From positions 1 to 24,323 of the forward strand of contig DATMFV010000101.1 of assembly GCA_035555975.1 (NCBI GenBank): DNA of 24,323 nucleotides, in the 5' to 3' direction. A program made the position numbers and the translations under genes. Source of the stretch: DATMFV01 sp035555975. Its GTDB lineage: Bacteria; Verrucomicrobiota; Verrucomicrobiia; Chthoniobacterales; Chthoniobacteraceae. The notes under the pieces were generated by a model, which worked only from the letters and a program-made list of their open reading frames with translations, was not told the origin of the DNA and searched no databases. Below, piece by piece: positions 15,274-22,684 of this stretch (the stretch's first letter is position 1; the number at the start of each line of letters is the position of its first letter).

Positions 15274-17844
15274 TTATTTCCAGAGGTGCTTCGGGTAGCG
15301 CCGCTTCAACTCTTCCCTGAGCTTCGGGTAGGCCTCCCGCCAGAAGGTCGCAAGATGCTGCGTCACCTGAACCGGGCGATGGTTGGGTGCGAGCACCTGA
15401 ATGGTCACCGGCACGCGCCCGGCGGCGATCACCAGTTGCTCCTCCACGCCGTAAAGGTCTTGTATACGAACGGAGATCACGGGCGATCCGCTCGCATCAT
15501 AAATCAGCTTGAAGCTGCGGCCGTTGGGCATTGCCAGCCGTTCGGGCGCGTAGCGATCGAGCCACCCGGCCTGTTCCGGACTGAGCCACGACTTCACCAC
15601 CGGCCAGACGGCCCGCTCCTTGAGTTCGCGAAACGTCGCCGCGCCGTAGCAGATCTGCTCAAAGAGGGCGAGCCGGTCCTCCTCCTCCAGCGCGGGAAGG
15701 CCGAGTTCCGGCATCCATTCGCGCAACCGGTTGAGCCGGAGAATCCATTGCTCCACCGCGTGGTCCCATTTGTTGAGCGGGATGCGCCCCGCCGCCACCT
15801 CCCTTGCCAGCACGCTGGCGGCCACCTCCGGCGGCACCTTGTCGCTCACGCCGGAAGCGAGGACGAGATCGTGAAAACGCGTTTCGCGCCGCAACATCAC
15901 CCGGCGCAGGGTCGGGTCGTAAAAAAAGCTCTCCTCCGCATGGAACGCCTCGGGGAAGCCGTCGCGCAGCCATGCTTCCTCGATCGCGGTCACCTGCGAA
16001 AAGAGGGTCTGCACCCCGCCCTTCCCGCTCACTTCGCGCACTTCGCCGACGACCAGCAGCGGCTCCTTCTGCACCACGCTTTCGCGCGCGAGCACTCCCT
16101 TGCGCCCGTGGACCATGGCGCACCGCAACGTCCCGGCGTCGAGCCGATGGGCCACCTGGTCCGGAAACCCGGCCAGCAGGCAGCGGGCGACCGCCTCCGG
16201 CCCGGCGGCCCGGTCATTGAGCGGCAATCCTTCGCGTTCGGCGATCTGCGCAAACTGCCCGAAAAGCTGCGCCGCCTCCCGCGCGGCCCCGGGGTTGAGC
16301 CCAAGCGCCTCCGCCGCGCCCGATTGCCCATGGGAAAGCTCCATCGCGCGGATCAGCCGGAGCAGATCGCTCCCGCCGGGCGGCCCCAGCAGCCGCTCGC
16401 GCGCCTCCTCCAGGTCCGGCCCGCCGCGGCGAAAAATGGGACGCCCCTGCGTGAGCGCCGCCACCCATGCCGCCTCGCGCACGCAGCCAAACGCCTCCGC
16501 CGCCAGCAACATCCGCGCATGCCGGGGGTGGACCGGAAAGGCGAGCATCCGTTCGCCGACCGGCGTCACCCGGCCTTCGCGCCCCGGGGCGGAAAGCGCG
16601 CCGAGATCGCACAACAACGCTTCGGAACGCTCCAGCGCCTTCGGGTCGGGCGGCTCCAGCCAGCGAAAGGCGCGGATCTCCTCCACCCCGCCCGCCTTGA
16701 GCGTCAGGACCACTTCGGCGAGATCGAGCCGCCGCACTTCAGGCAACTCCTGCGCCGGGCGTTGCGACTGCTCGCGTTCGCTCCAGAGGCGCAGACAGAT
16801 GCCGGGAGCCGTCCGCCCCGCACGGCCCGCCCGCTGGTCCGCCGACGCCTGCGAGATTTTTTCCACCAGCAGCGTATTGATCCCCCGGTAGGGGTCGAAC
16901 CGGGCGATCCGGGCAAGGCCGGAGTCGATCACCACCCGCACCCCTTCGATGGTCAGCGAAGTCTCTGCGACGTTGGTCGCCACGATGATCTTGCGGCGCT
17001 CCGAACGGGCCAGCGCTACGTCCTGCCGCGCCGGGGGAAGTTCCCCGTGCAGCGCAAAAAGCGCGAACTGCCGGTCGAGGCGGCGATCTTCCAGCGCGCG
17101 CAAGGTCCGCCCGATCTCGTACGCTCCCGGCATGAAAATGAGCAGGTCGCCCTCCGTCTCCGGAGCCGCCGCTTGCGCCGCAGCCGCCGCCGCATCCCAG
17201 ACCGGCGTCTCGTTCACTCCGGAACCGCGCGGGGCGTAGCGGATCTCCACCGGAAAAGTCCGCCCCTCGGAGGCGAGCACCCGGCACGGGGCGAGGTAGC
17301 GCTCCAGCGCGGCGGTGTCGAGCGTGGCCGACATGACCACCAGCTTCAGGTCGGGCCGCCGGGTCTCCTGCAGGTCGAGCGCGCGGGCGAGGGTCAAATC
17401 GCCATAAAGGTGGCGTTCGTGAAATTCGTCAAAAAGGATCGCCGCCACCCCGCGCAACCCCGGGTCGTGCAACATCCGGCGCAGGAGCACCCCTTCGGTG
17501 ACAAAACGGATGCGCGTCCGGGCCGAGGCCACTTTTTCGAGCCGGATCTGGTAGCCGACCTCTTCGCCGGGCCGCCCGCCCCGTTCGTGCGCCACCCGGC
17601 GCGCCAGCAGCCGGGTCGCCAGCCGCCGCGGTTGAAGGACGATGATCTCGCCCTCGCCCGCCAGCCCGTGGTCGAGCACGATCTGCGGCACCTGGGTCGA
17701 TTTTCCCGACCCGGTCGGCGCCTGAAGCACGACGCGGCACCGCTCCTCCGCCGCCAGCGCCCCGACCAGCGCCGGTTCGAGGGCATAGATCGGCAGGCTC
17801 CGGCGTTCGTCCGGGGTGGTGCAGGGAACGGTTTCCAAAGGCAA
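15274..17844 (-). CDS. hrpB: ATP-dependent helicase HrpB
   Basis: The 856-residue product is a DEAH-type RNA helicase of the HrpB family (about 810-850 residues elsewhere). Motifs in order: Walker A APTGSGKST (42-50), motif Ia LQPRRLATR, motif II DEFH (139-142; HrpB commonly has F here), motif III MSATLD, VATNVAETSLTIEG, and motif VI QRAGRAGR. Helicase-associated and HrpB-type C-terminal regions follow, ending YPKHLWK. It starts with a TTG (17844) in the same frame as the upstream small gene, whose stop lies nine codons earlier, so no longer start is possible. HrpB is non-essential in most bacteria and its role is unclear; it probably acts in RNA or ribosome metabolism. The link to manA looks positional only. 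Confidence 0.93.
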   Translation of the reverse strand: MPLETVPCTTPDERRSLPIYALEPALVGALAAEERCRVVLQAPTGSGKSTQVPQIVLDHGLAGEGEIIVLQPRRLATRLLARRVAHERGGRPGEEVGYQIRLEKVASARTRIRFVTEGVLLRRMLHDPGLRGVAAILFDEFHERHLYGDLTLARALDLQETRRPDLKLVVMSATLDTAALERYLAPCRVLASEGRTFPVEIRYAPRGSGVNETPVWDAAAAAAQAAAPETEGDLLIFMPGAYEIGRTLRALEDRRLDRQFALFALHGELPPARQDVALARSERRKIIVATNVAETSLTIEGVRVVIDSGLARIARFDPYRGINTLLVEKISQASADQRAGRAGRTAPGICLRLWSEREQSQRPAQELPEVRRLDLAEVVLTLKAGGVEEIRAFRWLEPPDPKALERSEALLCDLGALSAPGREGRVTPVGERMLAFPVHPRHARMLLAAEAFGCVREAAWVAALTQGRPIFRRGGPDLEEARERLLGPPGGSDLLRLIRAMELSHGQSGAAEALGLNPGAAREAAQLFGQFAQIAEREGLPLNDRAAGPEAVARCLLAGFPDQVAHRLDAGTLRCAMVHGRKGVLARESVVQKEPLLVVGEVREVSGKGGVQTLFSQVTAIEEAWLRDGFPEAFHAEESFFYDPTLRRVMLRRETRFHDLVLASGVSDKVPPEVAASVLAREVAAGRIPLNKWDHAVEQWILRLNRLREWMPELGLPALEEEDRLALFEQICYGAATFRELKERAVWPVVKSWLSPEQAGWLDRYAPERLAMPNGRSFKLIYDASGSPVISVRIQDLYGVEEQLVIAAGRVPVTIQVLAPNHRPVQVTQHLATFWREAYPKLREELKRRYPKHLWK

Positions 17845-17871
17845 AAAGAGATCCGGTTGGCCGGAAAGGCG

Positions 17872-18147
17872 TCAGCCGTTGCGCACCCGCTCCTTTTTTT
17901 CCTCCGCGTCGGCTTCGATCCGCCGCAGTTCCGAGGCGAGCTGTTTTTCGATCGCGGCCGCCTCGCCGGTCTGCCCGGCGGCACGCGCCTTGGCGATCTG
18001 TTCGCCGAGGAAAAGCTCCCGCTCCGCAGCGCCCGCCTTTGCGCGGCTGTCGATCTCGGCGATCGCCGCCTTCTGTTCGTCGGTCAACGCCACGCTCGGG
18101 GCTTCCTTTTCGAGGCGTTCCATTGCGAGTTCGTAAGCAGATTTCAT
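17872..18147 (-). CDS. Small conserved coiled-coil protein of unknown function
   Basis: The 91-residue product begins MKSAYELAMERLEKEAPSVA and is almost entirely charged helix rich in Ala, Glu, Lys and Arg, so a coiled coil is likely. It has no membrane segment or signal peptide. I recall similar small proteins with this start in verrucomicrobial genomes, but no function is established. The ATG at 18147 is chosen over a longer frame (to 18306) because the extra residues are of intergenic type and would overlap the divergent HAD gene. It is the first gene of a probable operon with hrpB (27-bp gap) and manA. Confidence 0.8.
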   Translation of the reverse strand: MKSAYELAMERLEKEAPSVALTDEQKAAIAEIDSRAKAGAAERELFLGEQIAKARAAGQTGEAAAIEKQLASELRRIEADAEEKKERVRNG

Positions 18148-18162
18148 GGTTTGGTACCGATG

Positions 18163-18191
18163 AGGATAACGGTTTTGGCCCCGGGGATCAA
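18163..18191 (-). promoter_or_regulatory. Possible promoter of the small coiled-coil gene, hrpB and manA
   Basis: On the minus strand TTGATC (18191-18186), a 17-bp spacer and TATCCT (18168-18163) form a moderate sigma-70-like match, four of six in each box. Transcription would start about 10 nt before the ATG at 18147, a very short leader that fits the lack of a Shine-Dalgarno there. Confidence 0.3.
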
Positions 18192-18199
18192 TGGAGCCT

Positions 18200-18228
18200 T
18201 TGCGCTTCCGGCGATTCGCGGGTAGACT
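18200..18228 (+). promoter_or_regulatory. Weak possible promoter of the HAD phosphatase gene
   Basis: TTGCGC (18200-18205), a 17-bp spacer and TAGACT (18223-18228) lie 10 bp before the ATG at 18239. The boxes match three and four of six consensus bases, so this rests mainly on spacing and position. Confidence 0.2.
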
Positions 18229-18238
18229 CTGCCTCCAA

Positions 18239-19069
18239 ATGATCCGACTTCTTAGCACCGATTTCGATGGCACGCTCGTCGACCACGACGCGAAGCCACC
18301 CGTCACGCCTGAACTCTACGAGATCATCACCGAACTGCGCCGTTGGGGCGTCCTCTGGGCGATCAACACCGGGCGCGATCTCGACTTCATCCAGCACGGT
18401 TTGCAGGAGTACCGCTTTCCCATGGAGCCGGACTTCATCCTGACCAACGAGCGCGAAATCTTCCACCGCAACCCGCAGGGCCGGTGGCAGGATTACGGCG
18501 ACTGGAACCGGCGCTGCGTCGAAGTCCACGACCAGTTGTTCCAGACCGAACAGAAACTGCTCGAAACAATGCTCGCCTTTGTCACCCGCGACGAGACCGC
18601 CAAGCCGCTCTACGAAAACGGCCAACTCGTCGGCGTGATCACGCAGGACGATGCCGCCATGGACCGGGTGGTCGATTTCCTCCACGCCGAACGCGCGCCC
18701 GACTCGCTCTTCCACTACCAGCGCAACACCATTTTCCTCCGTTTCTGCCATGCCCACTACTCCAAGGGTGCGGCGCTCGGGGAACTCTGCCGCCTGACCG
18801 GGATCACCGCCGCCGAGACGTTCACCGCCGGGGATCACCACAACGACCTTTCCATGCTCGATGGCCGCTTCGCACGCTGGCCGGTCGCCCCCTCCAATGC
18901 CATCGAGGAGGTCAAGGAAACCGTCCGCGCCGCAGGGGGCTACATTGCCAACCGCCGTTGCAGCGAAGGGGTCGTCGAAGCGCTCCGCTACTTCTTCGAG
19001 CACCACCGGCTCGCCCCGGAGGGCTTCCGGGCCGAAGAAGACCGCGCCCCCGACACGATCCATTCGTGA
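18239..19069 (+). CDS. HAD-superfamily phosphatase (Cof-like, subclass IIB)
   Basis: The 276-residue cytoplasmic product starts MIRLLSTDFDGTLVDHD, with nucleophile D8 and acid/base D10. INTGRD carries the motif II Thr region. A cap domain follows, then the Lys in YSKGAALGEL and the metal site AGDHHNDLSML. This fits Cof/YidA-like sugar or phosphosugar phosphatases, but the substrate is not predictable. The ATG at 18239 places the catalytic strand at the extreme N-terminus as usual for the family; an upstream frame from 18191 adds 16 residues that look like leader. It is divergent from the coiled-coil/hrpB/manA unit (91-bp gap) and ends only 7 bp from the convergent regulator gene. Confidence 0.88.
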   Translation: MIRLLSTDFDGTLVDHDAKPPVTPELYEIITELRRWGVLWAINTGRDLDFIQHGLQEYRFPMEPDFILTNEREIFHRNPQGRWQDYGDWNRRCVEVHDQLFQTEQKLLETMLAFVTRDETAKPLYENGQLVGVITQDDAAMDRVVDFLHAERAPDSLFHYQRNTIFLRFCHAHYSKGAALGELCRLTGITAAETFTAGDHHNDLSMLDGRFARWPVAPSNAIEEVKETVRAAGGYIANRRCSEGVVEALRYFFEHHRLAPEGFRAEEDRAPDTIHS

Positions 19070-19076
19070 ATGCGCT

Positions 19077-20249
19077 TCAGGCGAGCCGGTCGCCGGCGAG
19101 GAGTTCGTTTTCCTCTTCGCGGGTGGTCTGGCCGATGAGCACTTTCATGGGAAAGTAGAGCCCGGGGACTTCGCGCATCTGGTTGGCGGATCGTTTCTGG
19201 AAAAGGCGGATGAAGTTTTCGCCGATCTGCCCGACCGGCTGCTCGGTGGCGGTCAGAAGCGGGAGGAGCCCTTCTTCCTCGTGGCGGCTCATGCCGTTGC
19301 CGCCGATGATGCTCATCTGCCGGGGGATTTCGATGCCGAGTTCGTACGCCGCATCGCGCACGCCGAGGGCTGATTCATCCGCCGTGCAGTGAACGGCGTC
19401 CGGCGGGCGCTTCTGCTCCTTCACCAGCGCCTTGAAAGCCCCGGCGGCGAGTGAACGCGAGTTTTCCCTGATGTCGAGCCGCCGGACTTCCGGCAGAACC
19501 GCCCGCTCCATGCCGAGGCCGGTGGTCAACCCGGCATAGAGAAGCTGGCAGGAAGTCGACCGCTGCGCGCCCGGGGCCTGGAGCAACAGTATGCGCTCCC
19601 TGCCGGTGCGCGCCCAAATTCTGCCGATCCGCCGGGCGGTGCCGAAGTAGTCGGGCGAAAGAAAGTTCACCGTCTCGGTGGGCGAGATCGGGTTATAGAA
19701 AATGCACGGGATGGCGAGTTCCTCGAGAAAAGCCACGATGTGCCGGGCCATCGGGCTCGGGTAGGAGAAAAAGAAACAATCGGCTCCCTTGACGGTATGG
19801 CTGAGGTTCCCGAAATCGACCGCCTGGGGCGATGCGAGATCGAACGCCACCGGCTTGAACTTGACTTCGAGGCTCTCCTTGACGGCCGCGCGGATCATCC
19901 CCCCGTAAAGACTGCTCCAGAGCCGCTGGGCGGTCGCCTCGTGGCCGGGGGCGACGAAACTGTTGATGCCGATGACCAGCTCCTCCCGTTTTCTCGAGGG
20001 GTTGGGAATCCAGAAAGCGCCGCTCCCGGGAAAAATCTCCACCCGCCCCTCTTCGGCCAGGTTCAACAACACATTGCGCACGCTGCTGGGGCTCACGCCC
20101 GTGCCTCGCGAGATCTGCCGTATCGGCGGCAGGCGAAAGTTCGCCTTCTTCTCGCCCACCTTCAGGTGCTGGTCGAGATAAGCATAAACTTTGTCAAAAG
20201 TCCGGACTTTGGAGGCGTCTTTCTCTTTCGGTGGTTCGTTCACGGTCAT
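19077..20249 (-). CDS. GntR/LacI hybrid transcription regulator
   Basis: The 390-residue product has an N-terminal winged helix of the GntR type (about 16-80: FDKVYAYLDQHLKVGEKKANFRL in parts, then IRQISRGTGVSPSSVRNVLLNLAEEGRVEI). A periplasmic-binding-protein-like sensor domain of the LacI/GalR type follows (about 90-375, with ELVIGINSFV, DAVHCTADESALGVRDAAYELGI in parts and MSIIGGNG). Such hybrids usually bind sugars and control nearby carbohydrate genes, and are plentiful in Verrucomicrobiota and Lentisphaerota. It is divergent from the PEP-CTERM/pseudopilin/DUF4838 row, its likely target, and may also control itself. It starts at ATG 20249 without a Shine-Dalgarno. Confidence 0.88.
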   Translation of the reverse strand: MTVNEPPKEKDASKVRTFDKVYAYLDQHLKVGEKKANFRLPPIRQISRGTGVSPSSVRNVLLNLAEEGRVEIFPGSGAFWIPNPSRKREELVIGINSFVAPGHEATAQRLWSSLYGGMIRAAVKESLEVKFKPVAFDLASPQAVDFGNLSHTVKGADCFFFSYPSPMARHIVAFLEELAIPCIFYNPISPTETVNFLSPDYFGTARRIGRIWARTGRERILLLQAPGAQRSTSCQLLYAGLTTGLGMERAVLPEVRRLDIRENSRSLAAGAFKALVKEQKRPPDAVHCTADESALGVRDAAYELGIEIPRQMSIIGGNGMSRHEEEGLLPLLTATEQPVGQIGENFIRLFQKRSANQMREVPGLYFPMKVLIGQTTREEENELLAGDRLA

Positions 20250-20502
20250 GAGGAGATGAGGGCGAGTTCGAGATCGGTCAAGCTGTTTTTATAAACACCG
20301 TTTTCCAAAAAAAATCAACGAACTTCGCCGGACGGCTCACTCCGGCCACTCCTCTCTGCCATTTCCCCGGGGACTTAGCCTTTCAGAAAAGCTCCGTGCG
20401 TCCGTCGCGCGGTGACGAGTGAGGCAAATCACCGGAACCCCCTGAGGCGCTTACTGTTTAAAATAGTTGCAATCTCTGATTATTTTTATAGAATCGCCGT
20501 TC
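20250..20502. promoter_or_regulatory. Divergent control region for the regulator and the PEP-CTERM row
   Basis: Minus strand: TTGATT (20318-20313), a 19-bp spacer and TATAAA (20293-20288) form a possible promoter for the regulator gene. Plus strand: TTGCAA (20467-20472), a 16-bp spacer and TAGAAT (20489-20494) lie 8 bp before the ATG at 20503, so the message would be nearly leaderless. Both -10 areas share TTTTTATA. A 6-bp inverted repeat GCCGGA/TCCGGC (20327-20332 and 20341-20346) lies between them and could be an operator. No gene is seen in this stretch. Confidence 0.4.
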
Positions 20503-21921
20503 ATGAAACCGATTCGCCGTTTTCTCCCCCTCCTGCTCGCTGCTCCGGGTCTGGCGCTCTCCCTGCTTTGCGCGAACGCGCAGGGGCAGACCACCTACAC
20601 CTGGATCACCGAAACCCACACGACGGACAATCCGGTCTATTGGGATGACGATGAGAAATGGGTCGGCGGCGCGGTTCCCGCACCCGGTGCCAGCGCCATC
20701 AACCTCGACTTCAGCAACCTGACGGTGAACCGGAGCGGGGCGACCTATTTCCGGAACAACGTTTCAGGGAGCGCCTTCAACGTTTTCCAGTGGAAGCTCG
20801 CCGATGCGGCGACCTCCATGGTCTACACGGTCGATTCCGGGGCGGCCCCGATCCACTTTGTCCAGGTCGGCGGGGTCAACCCCTCCATCGTCCATGACAA
20901 GGGAAGCGCCCTTCAACAGTTTCAATTTATCAGCCTCTCGAACATCGTCGGCACGGGAACGGTTCTGCAGATCACCGGAGCAGCCACCGGACGGCTCAAT
21001 CTCTCCACCGTCACCCTCTCGGGAGAAGGGGGCATCAGGATCAACAAACCGGGGGGCGACATCCTGCTGCGCGAGACCAACTCCTTCGCGGGAGATTTCA
21101 CCCTTGCCGCAGGTGTCGTGACCCTGACCAGCAGCACGACCGGGCCGGTCAACGGCGTGACCACCGGGCCGCTGGGCAAGGGAACGGTGGTTTTAAGCGG
21201 AGGTATGCTGCGGGCCAGCGGCGCGGAACGGAACCTGGGCAACCGGGTGCAGATCGAAGGCGATTTTCAGGCGGGGGATGCGTCGGCCAACAACAAGAAC
21301 ATCGTGTTTGAAGGCGACACCCTGCTCGCCGGAACCGGGGTGACGCGGACCATCACCGGAGGGTTCACCGGCGCGAACGCGGTGGACCAGAACACCGTGA
21401 GCTTCACCGGCGCGATCACCGACGGCGGGAATGCCAACGGCCTCGCCTTCGCGCTGGGGACCTCCGCCACCCGGGTGATTCTCTCCGGAGCCAACACCTA
21501 TACCGGCGATACGACGGTGAACGGCACCGCCGCCAGTTCCTTCACCCTTGCGGAAACCGGCAGCCTGCGCTTTACGATCGGCGCGAACGGAGAGAACAAC
21601 CGGATCACCGGAAACGGCGTGGTGCAACTCGATGGAACCTTCACCTTTGACCTGACGGGCGCGGGCGTCGCACCCGGCGACGAGTGGAATCTGGTCGATG
21701 TCGCGACCCTCTCCGTCGCGTATGGCAACACTTTCAATCTCGCTGATTTTACCAGCCATCCTGACGACACCTGGTCGAAAACCGACGGCACCATCACCTA
21801 TACATTCTTTGAAAATACCGGTACGTTACAGGTCACCGCCGTGCCGGAGCCTTCCGCCGTGGCGCTGCTGGTCGGCGGGCTGGCGGCGGCAGCCGTACTG
21901 CTCCGCCGCCGCACGGTGTAA
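20503..21921 (+). CDS. PEP-CTERM surface protein with autotransporter-type strand repeat
   Basis: The 472-residue product has a signal peptide (MKPIRRFLPLLLAAPGLALS and on to ANAQG), a beta-rich, Gly/Thr/Asn-rich body and one clear autotransporter-associated strand repeat (LSGANTYTGDTTVNGT, near 21482-21529). The C-terminal sorting signal AVPEPSAVALLVGGLAAAAV ends in LLRRRTV: the VPEP motif, a membrane helix and Arg residues. An exosortase, not in the window, should cleave at this signal and release the protein to the surface or matrix. The body starts YTWITETHTTDNPVYWDDDEK in parts, like other verrucomicrobial PATR proteins. It is probably a surface or extracellular-matrix protein whose ligand is unknown. 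The ATG at 20503 is preferred to TTG 20467, which would precede the signal peptide with unlikely residues. Confidence 0.88.
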   Translation: MKPIRRFLPLLLAAPGLALSLLCANAQGQTTYTWITETHTTDNPVYWDDDEKWVGGAVPAPGASAINLDFSNLTVNRSGATYFRNNVSGSAFNVFQWKLADAATSMVYTVDSGAAPIHFVQVGGVNPSIVHDKGSALQQFQFISLSNIVGTGTVLQITGAATGRLNLSTVTLSGEGGIRINKPGGDILLRETNSFAGDFTLAAGVVTLTSSTTGPVNGVTTGPLGKGTVVLSGGMLRASGAERNLGNRVQIEGDFQAGDASANNKNIVFEGDTLLAGTGVTRTITGGFTGANAVDQNTVSFTGAITDGGNANGLAFALGTSATRVILSGANTYTGDTTVNGTAASSFTLAETGSLRFTIGANGENNRITGNGVVQLDGTFTFDLTGAGVAPGDEWNLVDVATLSVAYGNTFNLADFTSHPDDTWSKTDGTITYTFFENTGTLQVTAVPEPSAVALLVGGLAAAAVLLRRRTV

Positions 21922-21938
21922 CCACTCCCCTTCCGATC

Positions 21939-22628
21939 ATGAACCCCGATCGACCTCCGGACCGCGCAGCCTTCACGCTTGTCGAGCTGGCCATTGTCAT
22001 TGGGCTGGCGGCCATCCTCGCCCTCCTGCTGCTTCCCCTTCTCGGCTCCGCGCGCGACCGGGCCAATGCCACCACCTGCGTCAGCCAGGTCCGCAGCATC
22101 GTCATCGCCATTCTTCAACATGCCGCCGATCACGATGGCCGGTTGATTTCGGCCTGGGAAACCCCCTACACCGAAGAGAGCTACTGGGCCAACCGGCTCG
22201 GGCCCTACCTCGGCCATGCCGACCCCAAGGAACGCCTCGGTCGCGACTACCTGCAATGCCCCACGCAACGCGCCGCCAGGGCGGCCAGGGGCGAAGCGAT
22301 GCCGTACGGAACCTATGGGGTCGTCTATACCGGCGGCCCGGGCTCCGCGCCCAAGCCGCTGTTCGGGATGCGAAAGGATAGCGGACGGCTCGCCAACTTC
22401 CGCCCCAATACGATGCTGGTGGGCGACGCCCTCGGGTTGATCTACAGCCCTTCGGTCTGGCGACTCGACAATGAGGACAAGACCTCCTCCAAAAAACATG
22501 CCGCGCCGTACAACCAGGCCGCCTTTCCACACAACGACGGCATGGTCTCCGGATTCGTGGACGGCTCCGTACGCCTGATGACGCTGGAGGAATGGAAGAA
22601 CGGCGCGGCGGAACTCAAGCTCCAGTAA
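21939..22628 (+). CDS. Pseudopilin-like protein with prepilin N-terminus and H-X9-DG motif
   Basis: The 229-residue product has the prepilin-type start: a short leader with an Ala-Phe cleavage point, then FTLVELAIVIGLAAILALLL, with Glu at mature position 5. Alpha-helix residues follow, then a globular part. Near the end H-NDGMVSGFV-DG has exactly nine residues between His and Asp-Gly, the H-X9-DG hallmark of the large planctomycete/verrucomicrobial/lentisphaeral pseudopilin families. These proteins are processed by a prepilin peptidase and are thought to work with type II-like machinery; none of that machinery is in the window. It lies 17 bp after the PEP-CTERM gene and 56 bp before the DUF4838 gene, so a joint surface function is likely (inference). 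Confidence 0.88.
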   Translation: MNPDRPPDRAAFTLVELAIVIGLAAILALLLLPLLGSARDRANATTCVSQVRSIVIAILQHAADHDGRLISAWETPYTEESYWANRLGPYLGHADPKERLGRDYLQCPTQRAARAARGEAMPYGTYGVVYTGGPGSAPKPLFGMRKDSGRLANFRPNTMLVGDALGLIYSPSVWRLDNEDKTSSKKHAAPYNQAAFPHNDGMVSGFVDGSVRLMTLEEWKNGAAELKLQ

Positions 22629-22684
22629 CAGGTCATGCGCCCGATGGTTCTTCCCGGCGCACTCCCTTTCATCTCTTCCCCGTC

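Noticed and set aside
15286..18225. A 979-codon plus-strand open frame opposite hrpB
   Set aside because: It is rich in Arg/His/Pro with no motifs; the minus strand has all HrpB helicase motifs in order.
19070..19076. Terminator between the convergent HAD and regulator genes
   Set aside because: Only 7 bp separate the stop codons and I see no stem in the flanking coding ends.
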